From an uncultured Acetatifactor sp. (GTDB lineage Bacteria; Bacillota; Clostridia; Lachnospirales; Lachnospiraceae): a DNA stretch of 64,000 bases. Numbering within the stretch: the stretch's first letter is position 1; every line of letters begins with the position of its first letter. The translations under genes were made by a program, and so were the position numbers. Positions 14,872 to 22,860 of this stretch are shown piece after piece. The notes below the pieces were generated by a model, which saw nothing but the letters and a program-made list of their open reading frames with translations, had not been told where the DNA came from and ran no database searches. The stretch lies in assembly GCA_910585015.1 (NCBI GenBank), contig CAJUCT010000002.1:152988-216987 (forward strand). The letters are read 5' to 3'.

Positions 14872-16632
14872 ATGGCAGAAAATACACAAAAACGGGCGGG
14901 ACAGTTGGAGACGATTAAGAAAGTGCTGCATTATATCAAAAAGTACTGGCTGCTGGTGGGGCTGTCCCTGGTATTGGCGGCGGTGATTGTGGCGCTGACG
15001 CTGTATGTGCCCATCCTGACGGGGGATGCGGTGGATCTGATTGTGGATAAGGGGCTGGTGGATATGCCGGGGATCTTTGCTATCCTGAAAAAGATCGCCG
15101 TTGCCATGATACTCACCGCCGTGGCCCAGTGGGTCATGAATACCGCCAACAACTATATCACCTATCATGTGATCCAGGATATTCGGCAGGACGCGTTTCA
15201 CAAGCTGGAGAACCTGCCCCTGAAGTATCTGGATGCCCAGTCTTATGGGGATATTGTCAGCCGGGTTATCGCGGATGTGGACACCTTTGCGGACGGTCTG
15301 CTCATGGGCTTTACCCAGCTGTTTACCGGCGTACTCACCATACTGGGGACTTTGATTTTCATGCTGATTACCAATGTGCCCATCGCCCTGGTGGTGATCT
15401 GCATTACCCCGGTGTCTTTTTTGGTGGCAAAATTCATCGCCACCAGAACCTACACCATGTTTAAGGAGCAGTCCGAGACCAGAGGAGAGCAGACTGCGCT
15501 GATTGAGGAGATGGTGGGCAATCAGAAGATCGTAAAGACTTTTTCCAGAGAGGAGGCGGTGACGGAGCAGTTTCGGGAGATCAACGGCAGACTGGAGAAA
15601 TGCTCCCTGAAAGCCATTTTTTATTCCTCCCTGACCAATCCCTGTACCCGTTTTGTCAACAGTCTGGTGTATGCGGGAGTGGGTATTTTTGGCGCTCTGG
15701 TGGCGATCAGGGGCGGCATCAGCGTGGGCAGGCTGTCCTGTTTTTTGAGTTATGCAAACCAGTACACCAAACCCTTTAACGAGATCTCCGGCGTGATTAC
15801 GGAACTGCAGAACGCCATCGCCTGTGCCGCCCGGATCTTTGAACTGATCGAGGAGGAGGCCCAGGCGCCGGATGCGGAGAATGCCAAGGCGCTCACGGAT
15901 GCCCAGGGCAATGTGCAGCTGGAGCATGTGTATTTCCAGTATGTGCCGGATAAAAAACTGATACAGGACTTCAACCTGACCGTGAAGCCCGGCCAGAGAG
16001 TAGCCATCGTGGGTCCTACCGGCTGCGGAAAAACCACGATTATCAATCTGCTGATGCGGTTCTATGACGTGGACCAGGGCGGCATCAGGGTGGATGGAAG
16101 GGATATACGGGATCTGACCAGGGGGAGTCTGCGCACCAGCTATGGTATGGTGCTGCAGGAGACCTGGCTGCGGGCCGGGACAATCCTGGACAATATCCGC
16201 ATGGGCAGGCCCCAGGCCACGGAGGAAGAGGTGATTGCCGCCGCCAGAGCCGCCCATGCCCACAGCTTTATCAAGCGTCTGCCGGAGGGGTATCACACCG
16301 TGATCACCGAGGACGGGGGCAGCCTGTCCCAGGGACAGAAGCAGCTGCTGTGTATTGCCAGAGTCATGCTGTGTCTGCCGCCCATGCTGATTCTGGACGA
16401 GGCTACTTCCTCCATAGACACCCGCACCGAGATACGGATTCAAAAAGCTTTTGCCCGCATGATGGAGGGGAGAACCAGCTTTATCGTGGCCCATCGACTG
16501 TCCACCATCCGGGAGGCGGATATCATTCTGGTCATGAAGGACGGCAATATTATCGAGCAGGGTAATCATGAGAGCCTGCTGGCCCAGGGAGGCTTCTATA
16601 AGAACCTTTACAACAGCCAGTTTGCGGGATAA
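14872..16632 (+). CDS. ABC exporter, fused permease/ATPase
   Basis: The 586-residue product has an N-terminal membrane domain with six helices and coupling sequences KYLDAQSYGDIVSRVIADVD and TFSREEAVTEQF. The ATPase domain has Walker A GPTGCGKTT (about 380), LSQGQ (about 484), LILDEATSSIDTRTE and VAHRLST. The sequence type is the TmrAB/YheH-like half exporter that usually works as a heterodimer. Upstream of it lies the ABC gene at 12814, separated by a family B repeat. Downstream, the response regulator starts only 25 nt after its stop codon, which suggests co-expression with the Bce-type module. Confidence 0.88.
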   Translation: MAENTQKRAGQLETIKKVLHYIKKYWLLVGLSLVLAAVIVALTLYVPILTGDAVDLIVDKGLVDMPGIFAILKKIAVAMILTAVAQWVMNTANNYITYHVIQDIRQDAFHKLENLPLKYLDAQSYGDIVSRVIADVDTFADGLLMGFTQLFTGVLTILGTLIFMLITNVPIALVVICITPVSFLVAKFIATRTYTMFKEQSETRGEQTALIEEMVGNQKIVKTFSREEAVTEQFREINGRLEKCSLKAIFYSSLTNPCTRFVNSLVYAGVGIFGALVAIRGGISVGRLSCFLSYANQYTKPFNEISGVITELQNAIACAARIFELIEEEAQAPDAENAKALTDAQGNVQLEHVYFQYVPDKKLIQDFNLTVKPGQRVAIVGPTGCGKTTIINLLMRFYDVDQGGIRVDGRDIRDLTRGSLRTSYGMVLQETWLRAGTILDNIRMGRPQATEEEVIAAARAAHAHSFIKRLPEGYHTVITEDGGSLSQGQKQLLCIARVMLCLPPMLILDEATSSIDTRTEIRIQKAFARMMEGRTSFIVAHRLSTIREADIILVMKDGNIIEQGNHESLLAQGGFYKNLYNSQFAG

Positions 16633-16657
16633 CCGGAGTCATATTGGGGAGGCATAT

Positions 16658-17332
16658 ATGTACAAAATCATGATTGTGGAGGATGACGAGGGAATCGCTC
16701 AGTCCCTGTCCCGGCAGATTGCCAGCTGGGATATGGAGCCCCGATGTGTGGAGGATTTTCATAAGGTGACGCAGGAGTTTGCCGCTATTGATCCTCAGTT
16801 GGTGCTGCTGGACATTATGCTACCCTTTTATAATGGATACTATTGGTGCAGCGAAATCCGGCGGGTGTCCAAGGTGCCGATCATCTTTTTGTCCTCCGCT
16901 TCCGATAACATGAACATCGTTATGGCTATGAACATGGGCGGAGATGATTTTATCGCCAAACCCTTTGATATGACAGTGCTGATCTCCAAGATTCAGGCCC
17001 TGCTGCGCAGAACCTATGATTTTGGCGCCGCTCTGCCGGTGTTGGAACACAGGGGGGCGTTGTTAAACACCGGGGACAATACTTTGACCTACCGGGGAGA
17101 GCAGATTCCCCTGAGCAGGAATGAGTATCGAATTTTACTGTCTTTGATGGAGAGCAAGGGCCAGGTGGTAAGCAGGGAGCGGCTGATGGAAAAGCTGTGG
17201 GAGACCGACAGCTTTGTGGATGACAATACGCTGACGGTAAACGTAAACCGCCTGCGCAAGAAGCTGGAAGCGGCCGGGCTGGAGGATTTTATCACCACTA
17301 AGTTCGGTGTGGGCTATCTGGTATGCGGGTGA
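16658..17332 (+). CDS. OmpR-family response regulator (BceR-like)
   Basis: The ATG at 16658 follows GGGGAGG. The 224-residue product has a receiver domain with acidic pair EDDE near residues 8-11, phospho-acceptor D in LVLLDIMLP (about 53) and K in AKPFDM (about 103), then a C-terminal winged helix (LSRNEYRILLSLMESKGQVV; VNRLRKKLE). It should be phosphorylated by the kinase encoded at 17478 and act on the promoter upstream of 18836. Together these four genes have the order typical of BceRS-BceAB detoxification modules that answer peptide antibiotics acting on lipid II-cycle intermediates. The inducing peptide is unknown. Confidence 0.88.
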   Translation: MYKIMIVEDDEGIAQSLSRQIASWDMEPRCVEDFHKVTQEFAAIDPQLVLLDIMLPFYNGYYWCSEIRRVSKVPIIFLSSASDNMNIVMAMNMGGDDFIAKPFDMTVLISKIQALLRRTYDFGAALPVLEHRGALLNTGDNTLTYRGEQIPLSRNEYRILLSLMESKGQVVSRERLMEKLWETDSFVDDNTLTVNVNRLRKKLEAAGLEDFITTKFGVGYLVCG

Positions 17333-17430
17333 CAGCGCCGGCAGGTACATCCTGCCGATGACTCTTGGGAAATTCCATCCGTGCTGTTTTGATGACAGGA
17401 ATAGGTACGAGGTCAAGATTATGAGCATTG

Positions 17431-17470
17431 GCTCTTTTGAACAGAGTGTGCGCGGAAGCGCACGTAATCA
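17431..17470 (+). repeat. Family C 40-nt hairpin repeat, copy 2
   Basis: The segment from GCTCTTTTGAACA to CACGTAATCA contains the stem GTGCGC-GGAA-GCGCAC and aligns end to end with 9045-9084. It lies in the 145-nt gap between response regulator and kinase, 7 nt before the kinase ATG. Confidence 0.5.
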
Positions 17471-17477
17471 AGGTAAT

Positions 17478-18677
17478 ATGAGACATTTTATATGGATATA
17501 TATCAGGCAGCAGAAAAGGTATATTTTGACCTGTCTGCTGTTTTGCGTTATTTTTTCTGCTATTTTCATACTATATCAGCTGCCCCGTTCCGGGATAATG
17601 TATCCGCTCCTGCTCTGCATGGTGGCGGGGCTGGTGATTATGGGCATTGACCTTGCTGCGGCCTATCGGCGCTATGCTGCTTTGCGGCAGATTTTGGATA
17701 CCGTGGGGCTGGAGCTTTATCAGGAACTTTGGCCGGGAAAGGAATCTGCCTATTCCCAAGGGGGAAAGGGAACCGCTGGCGGGCGTTTGCGGACAGCAAA
17801 TGGAGAGAGAAGCGCTGAAGAGCGCTTGCAGTCAGCCGGCGGAGAGGAAAGCATCCAAGAGCATTTTCAGACGGGGGAGGGATGTGCTTGGGAACTGCTG
17901 CAGGAAATGCTTTATGGTCAGGGAGAGATAAATTCCGAGGGATGCGGCTGGGAGGCGCGCGTCTACCGGGAGATGGTGAGGCAGCTGCTGTTAGAGCAGA
18001 GGCGATGGCAGGATATTATGCGGATTCGCCACCAGGATACAGTGGACTACTACACCACATGGGTCCACCAGATTAAGACGCCCATCGCTGCCATGGGACT
18101 GGTTTTGCAGCAGGAGGACACGGAGGATTCCCGCAGGCTCAGCGAGGAACTGCAGCGCATAGAGCAGTATGTGGATATGGTGCTGACCTATCTGCGGCTG
18201 GGCAGCAGGGAGACAGACTATGTGTTTGCCCAGGTGGATCTGGACAAATTGCTCCGCGGATGTATCAGGAAATATGCCGGTCAGTTTATCCGCAGGCATC
18301 TGGCGCTGGACTATCAGAACATAAACTGCCAAGTGCTGACAGACGAGAAATGGCTGGCTTTTGTGGTGGAACAGGTGCTCTCCAACGCCTTGAAATATAC
18401 CAGGGAGGGAAGCGTGAGCATCTATCTGGAATCGCCCTGCACTCTGTGTATCCGGGATACCGGCATCGGCATCGCCCCGGAGGACCTGCCCCGGATCTTT
18501 GAAAAGGGATATACGGGCTATAACGGGCGCAGTGAAAAGAAGGCCACGGGCCTGGGGCTGTATCTGTGCAGGCAGATCTGTGACCGGCTGAAAAGTACCA
18601 TCGCCGCGGAGTCCGTACCCGGGGAGGGAACCGTCATCCGTATCGGCCTGGGCCGCGAGGTGCTGGAGGTGGAATAA
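17478..18677 (+). CDS. Sensor histidine kinase (BceS-like, intramembrane-sensing type)
   Basis: Start at ATG 17478 gives 399 residues. Two closely spaced membrane helices (about 13-30 and 38-56) with almost no extracellular loop match the BceS class, which senses through its partner transporter. The phospho-accepting region is VHQIKTPIAAM (about 196). It is followed by N-box VVEQVLSNALKYT and G-boxes DTGIGIAPEDL and ATGLGLYLC. An unusual low-complexity insertion rich in G, E, S and R lies at about residues 88-135, between the membrane domain and the dimerisation helix. Upstream ORF codons from 17307 lack a suitable start. Confidence 0.85.
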   Translation: MRHFIWIYIRQQKRYILTCLLFCVIFSAIFILYQLPRSGIMYPLLLCMVAGLVIMGIDLAAAYRRYAALRQILDTVGLELYQELWPGKESAYSQGGKGTAGGRLRTANGERSAEERLQSAGGEESIQEHFQTGEGCAWELLQEMLYGQGEINSEGCGWEARVYREMVRQLLLEQRRWQDIMRIRHQDTVDYYTTWVHQIKTPIAAMGLVLQQEDTEDSRRLSEELQRIEQYVDMVLTYLRLGSRETDYVFAQVDLDKLLRGCIRKYAGQFIRRHLALDYQNINCQVLTDEKWLAFVVEQVLSNALKYTREGSVSIYLESPCTLCIRDTGIGIAPEDLPRIFEKGYTGYNGRSEKKATGLGLYLCRQICDRLKSTIAAESVPGEGTVIRIGLGREVLEVE

Positions 18678-18691
18678 AACATATTTGTGAC

Positions 18692-18761
18692 AAAATCGTA
18701 AGATTTTTGCGGGAAAATGTAAGCCTCTTCGATGGCGGTTATTTCCTTTATTTTTTATAAT
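18692..18761 (+). promoter_or_regulatory. Predicted BceR-type operator and promoter of the bceAB-like genes
   Basis: Direct repeats AAAATCGTAAG (18692-18702) and AAAATGTAAG (18714-18723) place their TAAG cores 21 bp apart, two helical turns, as expected for an OmpR-type dimer. A TATAAT -10 lies at 18756-18761, but the -35 position (about 18733) is poor, consistent with activator dependence. The operator sits directly upstream of that -35 position. Confidence 0.55.
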
Positions 18762-18781
18762 GTGTCCATAATCAAAAAGCG

Positions 18782-18815
18782 GCTGCCAAGAAAGTATACT
18801 GTAACTGTTGGCAGC
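18782..18815 (+). promoter_or_regulatory. Leader hairpin before the bceA-like gene
   Basis: GCTGCCAA (18782-18789) pairs perfectly with TTGGCAGC (18808-18815) around an 18-nt loop, 10 nt upstream of the GGAGGAAAT ribosome binding site. It may stabilise the mRNA or act in attenuation; no T run follows. Confidence 0.4.
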
Positions 18816-18835
18816 AGGGAATATGGAGGAAATAT

Positions 18836-19684
18836 ATGAGTATATTGGAAGTCAGAGAAGTGAAAAAGACTTACACCACCCGACTGGGCGGCAACCGGGT
18901 GGAGGCGCTGAAGAATGTATCCTTCAGCGTGGAGCAGGGCGAATATGTGGCGATCATGGGTGAATCCGGATCCGGCAAGACCACTTTGCTTAATATTCTG
19001 GCGGCGCTGGATAAGCCCACCGGGGGCAGCGTGATTCTGGGGGGCCAGGATCTGGGGCGAATCAAGGAGTCTGCGGTGGCGGCTTTCCGCAGGGATAACC
19101 TGGGGTTCGTGTTCCAGGATTTCAATCTGCTGGACACCTTTACATTGGAGGACAATATCTATCTGCCCCTGGTGCTGGCCGGGAAACGCCATGACGAGAT
19201 GCGTGTGCGGCTGCAGCCCATTGCTGAGCAGCTGGGCATCACGGAGTTGCTGAAAAAGTATCCCTACGAGGTGTCCGGCGGTCAGAAGCAGCGGGCGGCA
19301 GTGGCCAGAGCGCTGATCACCGGCCCTAAGCTGGTGCTGGCGGACGAGCCTACGGGAGCGCTTGATTCCCGGGCTACGGACGAATTGCTGCGTCTGTTTG
19401 CGGGGATCAACCGGAGCGGGCAGACCATTCTGATGGTAACCCATTCCGTCAAGGCCGCCAGCCATGCGGGCCGGGTGCTCTTTATCCGGGACGGGGAGGT
19501 GTTCCATCAGATCTACCGGGGCAGCGGCACCAACGAACAGTTGTACCAGAAGATATCGGATACGCTGACGCTGCTGGCCACCCAGCCCGGGCGTGTGGGA
19601 ACGCAGGCCCAGACAGCGCCCCAGTCGGGTAATATGCCCTCCCAGGGGCAGCAGGCTATGGCGGGAGAGGAGGGAACGGTATGA
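18836..19684 (+). CDS. BceA-like ABC transporter ATPase
   Basis: ATG 18836 follows ATGGAGGAAATAT. The 282-residue protein is a single ABC ATPase with Walker A GESGSGKTT (about 41-49), Q-loop FVFQDFNLLDTFT, signature VSGGQKQR, Walker B LVLADEPTGALD and switch histidine VTHSVK. DFNLLDTFT is characteristic of the MacB/BceA-type subfamily. The last 45 residues are a Q/P/G-rich tail beyond the normal end of the family. The stop overlaps the permease start (ATGA), which implies translational coupling. With the permease it would form a BceAB-type complex for peptide antibiotic resistance and signalling. Confidence 0.9.
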   Translation: MSILEVREVKKTYTTRLGGNRVEALKNVSFSVEQGEYVAIMGESGSGKTTLLNILAALDKPTGGSVILGGQDLGRIKESAVAAFRRDNLGFVFQDFNLLDTFTLEDNIYLPLVLAGKRHDEMRVRLQPIAEQLGITELLKKYPYEVSGGQKQRAAVARALITGPKLVLADEPTGALDSRATDELLRLFAGINRSGQTILMVTHSVKAASHAGRVLFIRDGEVFHQIYRGSGTNEQLYQKISDTLTLLATQPGRVGTQAQTAPQSGNMPSQGQQAMAGEEGTV

Positions 19685-21723
19685 AGATCGGTTTTTATCC
19701 CCGCCTGGCCTGGTCGGGCATTCGGAAGAACAAGGAACTTTATATCCCTTACCTGCTGACCTGCATTGGCATGATTATGATGTACTATATTGTAAGCTAT
19801 CTGTATACGGGTTCCCTGCTGAGCACGGTGCGGGGCGGCGATATAGTCGCGGCGCTCATGGGACTGGGGCGTTTTGTGATCGGAGTTTTTTCTGTGATTT
19901 TTTTGTTCTATACCCACTCCTTCCTGATCCGCAGACGCAAGAGGGAGTTTGGATTGTACAGTATCCTGGGGATGAACAAACTGAACCTGGCCCGGATTAT
20001 GATCTGGGAGAGCGTGACGGTGATATGTATCAGCCTGGTTTCCGGGCTGGCTTTCGGAATCCTTTTTTCCAAGCTGGCGGAACTGTTGATGAACTATATT
20101 CTGCGGGCGGATGTGAATTATTCCATGCAGATTAACCCGGAAAATGTAAGGCAGACGGTGATTTTATATCTGGTCATTTTCCTGCTGATTCTGGTGGTGA
20201 CACTGCGGCAGATCCATGTGACGGATCCCATACAGCTGCTGCGCAGTGAGAATGTGGGGGAGCGACCGCCCAAGGCCAACTGGCCCATGGCGCTTATTGG
20301 GGCTGCGCTTCTGGGCATCGCCTATTATCTGGCAGTCTCCATTGAGGATCCGGTGGCGGCTATGTTGTGGTTCTTTTTGGCGGTGCTGCTGGTGGTCGGG
20401 GGCACATATCTACTGTTCATCGCAGGAAGTGTGGCCCTGTGCAGGCTGCTGCAGAAGAATAAGCGATACTATTATAAAACCAACCATTTTGTGTCCGTTT
20501 CCTCCATGGTCTATCGAATGAAGCGAAACGGCGCGGGGCTGGCATCCATCTGTATTCTGTGTACCATGGTGCTGGTCATGCTGTCCTCCACGGTGTGTTT
20601 GTATGGGGGGCAGGAGAGCAGCCTGCGCTCCCGGTATCCCCGGAATATCATGACGGATAACCGGGCAGACAGTTATGAGCAGCTGCGGGAGGAGAACTAT
20701 GCGCCCATACGCGCTGCCATTGAGGAGGTGTTAAGCGCCCATGGGCAGACAGCTGCGGCCCGTAACATTCTGGACTATTCCTATGTGGCTCTGGCAGGAG
20801 TGCTTCATGAGGGTACTATTTGGGCCGGCACTTCCAATATATATAATTTAGAGGATGCCACCTATGGGGATATGTGGGAGATATTTGTGGTCTCCCTGGC
20901 GGATTACAACCGTCTCATGAAAACCCAGGAGACTCTGGAGCCAGGGCAGCTGCTGCTGTATACCACCAAGAGGCGGTTCCGTCAGGAAAGTCTGCAGTTT
21001 GCGGGTACAGAGCAGGTGTGGCAGGTTAAAAGGGTAAAGAGTTTTGTGGACAACGGCGTAGATTCTATGCAGATCATCCCCTCCATGTTTCTCATTGTGG
21101 AGGATGTGGAGAGCTTTATCCAGCCCATGGCGGAGTGGGCAGAGGATTATGGGGATTCGCTGCTGCAATACGACTGGATCTATGGTTTTGACCTGGATTG
21201 TTCCGTGGAAGAACAGGGAACGATCTTTTACGAGATAATGGGTAAATTGAGCCAGCTGCCGGAACAGGGGGTTTTGCTGCACTGCAGCGTAGAGTCCGTG
21301 GCATCTAACCGCAGCGATTTTCAGCAGATGTACGGCGGTCTGTTTTTTCTGGGGATCATGCTGAGTATTGTATTTGTGTTCGCCACCACGCTGATCATGT
21401 ATTACAAACAGATCTCCGAGGGGTATGAGGATCAGAGCCGTTTTGTGATCCTGCAAAAGGTGGGTATGACCAGAAAAGAGATTAAAAAGACCATCAACAG
21501 CCAGGTGATGACCGTGTTTTTTCTGCCTCTGCTGGCGGCCGGCATCCATCTGGGATTCGCGTTCCCGTTCCTGTACAAGGGGCTGATGCTGTTGAACTTT
21601 AAAAATCTGTGGCTGCTGCTGCAGGTGGCGATAGCGGCTTATCTGCTCTTCGGTGTGGGGTATGTGGTGGTATACCGTATCACTTCCAGGGCTTACTATC
21701 ATCTGGTGGGCGGCGCAAAGTGA
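19681..21723 (+). CDS. BceB-like ABC transporter permease (FtsX superfamily)
   Basis: The 680-residue product has the BceB plan. Four N-terminal helices include SFLIRRRKREFGLYSILGMN, the FtsX-type cytoplasmic signature. A middle helix group precedes a large extracellular domain at about residues 310-545, which in this family binds the peptide-lipid target. Three C-terminal helices follow a second signature, DQSRFVILQKVGMTRKEI. The extracellular domain differs strongly between members and decides which antibiotic is recognised, so the inducer cannot be named. The start codon overlaps the ATPase stop codon. Confidence 0.9.
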   Translation: MKIGFYPRLAWSGIRKNKELYIPYLLTCIGMIMMYYIVSYLYTGSLLSTVRGGDIVAALMGLGRFVIGVFSVIFLFYTHSFLIRRRKREFGLYSILGMNKLNLARIMIWESVTVICISLVSGLAFGILFSKLAELLMNYILRADVNYSMQINPENVRQTVILYLVIFLLILVVTLRQIHVTDPIQLLRSENVGERPPKANWPMALIGAALLGIAYYLAVSIEDPVAAMLWFFLAVLLVVGGTYLLFIAGSVALCRLLQKNKRYYYKTNHFVSVSSMVYRMKRNGAGLASICILCTMVLVMLSSTVCLYGGQESSLRSRYPRNIMTDNRADSYEQLREENYAPIRAAIEEVLSAHGQTAAARNILDYSYVALAGVLHEGTIWAGTSNIYNLEDATYGDMWEIFVVSLADYNRLMKTQETLEPGQLLLYTTKRRFRQESLQFAGTEQVWQVKRVKSFVDNGVDSMQIIPSMFLIVEDVESFIQPMAEWAEDYGDSLLQYDWIYGFDLDCSVEEQGTIFYEIMGKLSQLPEQGVLLHCSVESVASNRSDFQQMYGGLFFLGIMLSIVFVFATTLIMYYKQISEGYEDQSRFVILQKVGMTRKEIKKTINSQVMTVFFLPLLAAGIHLGFAFPFLYKGLMLLNFKNLWLLLQVAIAAYLLFGVGYVVVYRITSRAYYHLVGGAK

Positions 21724-21797
21724 GGCAGCATGAAAAAGATTGAAAATTCGCCATAAAAAATCAAATTGTGGAATTTTTTGAAATGCCAAAAAAAAGG

Positions 21798-21826
21798 TTG
21801 CAATTTCCGTGGAAATATATTATAGT
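21798..21826 (+). promoter_or_regulatory. Promoter of the tRNA-Glu pair
   Basis: TTGCAA (21798-21803) and TATAGT (21821-21826) are separated by exactly 17 bp, 28 bp before the first tRNA. Confidence 0.6.
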
Positions 21827-21854
21827 AAACAAGTGCCACGGAAATGGCAGCTAT

Positions 21855-21926
21855 GGCTGATTGGTCAAGCGGTTAAGACGCCGCCCTCTCACGGCGGAAA
21901 CAGGGGTTCGATTCCCCTATCAGCTG
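21855..21926 (+). tRNA. tRNA-Glu (anticodon CTC), copy 1
   Basis: The 72-nt cloverleaf has acceptor GGCTGAT pairing with ATCAGCT (first pair G-U), anticodon stem CCGCC/GGCGG with loop CTCTCAC and therefore anticodon CTC, and T-loop GTTCGATTC. The discriminator is G. No CCA is encoded. Confidence 0.93.
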
Positions 21927-21960
21927 TTTTCTTTCATAAAGTATTACAGGCAGTAGTTAT

Positions 21961-22032
21961 GGCTGATTGGTCAAGCGGTTAAGACGCCGCCCTCTCACGG
22001 CGGAAACAGGGGTTCGATTCCCCTATCAGCTG
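21961..22032 (+). tRNA. tRNA-Glu (anticodon CTC), copy 2
   Basis: This gene is identical in all 72 positions to the copy 106 bp upstream, including anticodon loop CTCTCAC. The 34-nt spacer has no promoter, so both are probably cut from one transcript. Confidence 0.93.
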
Positions 22033-22065
22033 TTATTCTTTAACAGAATAGCCCAACCCGGAAAG

Positions 22066-22097
22066 TGTTGAAAATCATAGATTTTCAGCATTTTTTT
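22066..22097 (+). terminator. Terminator after the tRNA-Glu pair
   Basis: TGTTGAAAATC-ATA-GATTTTCAGCA forms an 11-bp stem (one G-T pair) followed by seven T residues. Confidence 0.85.
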
Positions 22098-22124
22098 GTT
22101 ATTCCGATTTTCTTGGCAGAGCGT

Positions 22125-22164
22125 GTCTAATGTGTTAGACTAACTGCGAGTCTAATGTATTAGG
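22125..22164 (+). promoter_or_regulatory. Repeated GTCTAA palindrome, possible operator
   Basis: GTCTAA-TGTG-TTAGAC (22125-22140) is a perfect palindrome. A second site, GTCTAATGTATTAG, begins at 22150, 25 bp later. The pair lies just before the start of the frameshifted ORF at 22170. Confidence 0.4.
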
Positions 22165-22169
22165 TGTCC

Positions 22170-22411
22170 ATGAACCATGATCTGTATACCGTCAGCGAGT
22201 TGTACGAACTGGCGGAGGCGGGCAGACCGGTACCGAAGGGGAGGCTGCGGCGGATTTCTGGTATATCGGCTTTGCCAGAAGGGATGCGCCCTATGGCCAT
22301 GTGCTGTCCCTGTCGGAGAGGTATTTTACCCAAGAGGAGGCCGTCGCCATGGCCCGCGGCATCCGTTTCACCGAGGCGGCCTGGGCGGCGGCAGACAGCG
22401 CTTCCCCTTGA
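22170..22411 (+). pseudogene. Small conserved-looking protein, frameshifted
   Basis: MNHDLYTVSELYELAEAGRP leads to VPKG in one frame. Coding then continues one frame over as EAAADFWYIGFARRDAPYGH and ends IRFTEAAWAAADSASP at TGA 22411. The join is in AAGGGGAGG, and one extra G would give a single product of about 80 residues. No domain was recognised. The coherent amino-acid composition in both halves supports a real gene. The frameshift may be a sequencing error in the G run. Confidence 0.5.
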
Positions 22412-22441
22412 CATTTTGGGCAGATAGCGATATATTATGTC

Positions 22442-22699
22442 CTATGAGGAAGGAGACTTGGAATTTACCTGCTTTTGTAAGGTGTCCAGATATGCCTCAA
22501 GCTGGCTTATTATCTTTTCGTCCTGCCTGCGGACTCGTTCCAGATAGGCGGCGGTGCGCCGGTCAATCTGTTCTTTTGAGTGAGTCATGAACCAGAGCGG
22601 ACGAGCGACAGGTTTGTAGAAGAGCATATCCCGGTTCATCCAGTGGTAATGATAATAGGTCTGAATCTTTCGCCATAGGCTGATGTATTCTTTCGCCAT
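22442..22699 (-). CDS. Small hypothetical protein, basic/aromatic
   Basis: The 85-residue product (MAKEYISLWRKIQTYYHYHW...) is rich in Y, W, R and K in its first half and has an amphipathic, probably coiled-coil helix at about residues 45-78 (AYLERVRRQDEKIISQLEAY). The ATG at 22699 follows GAAAGGATG on the minus strand. No known family was recognised. Upstream lies a repeated ATGTAGTTTTTA motif that could be a repressor site. It runs opposite to the fucose synthase gene, and a role cannot be assigned. Confidence 0.5.
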   Translation of the reverse strand: MAKEYISLWRKIQTYYHYHWMNRDMLFYKPVARPLWFMTHSKEQIDRRTAAYLERVRRQDEKIISQLEAYLDTLQKQVNSKSPSS

Positions 22700-22718
22700 A
22701 AGTATGCATCCTTTCTCA

Positions 22719-22753
22719 ATGTAGTTTTTACGTTTTCTACTATGTAGTTTTTA
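22719..22753 (-). promoter_or_regulatory. Candidate operator: direct repeats with a CTAC-TAT-GTAG palindrome
   Basis: ATGTAGTTTTTA occurs at 22719-22730 and again at 22742-22753, 23 bp apart. The second copy overlaps the palindrome CTACTATGTAG (22737-22747). The ACTACAT/ATGTAGT half-sites resemble BlaI/MecI-type operators. It lies between two divergent genes. Confidence 0.4.
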
Positions 22754-22860
22754 TTGTGTAAAACGGCGCACAACAAACATGCTGCTATATCATTATAGCT
22801 TGAATGTTAAAAAACTGCAATAGTTTTCACGAAAATACCGGGAAAGGAGTTATTGCGACT

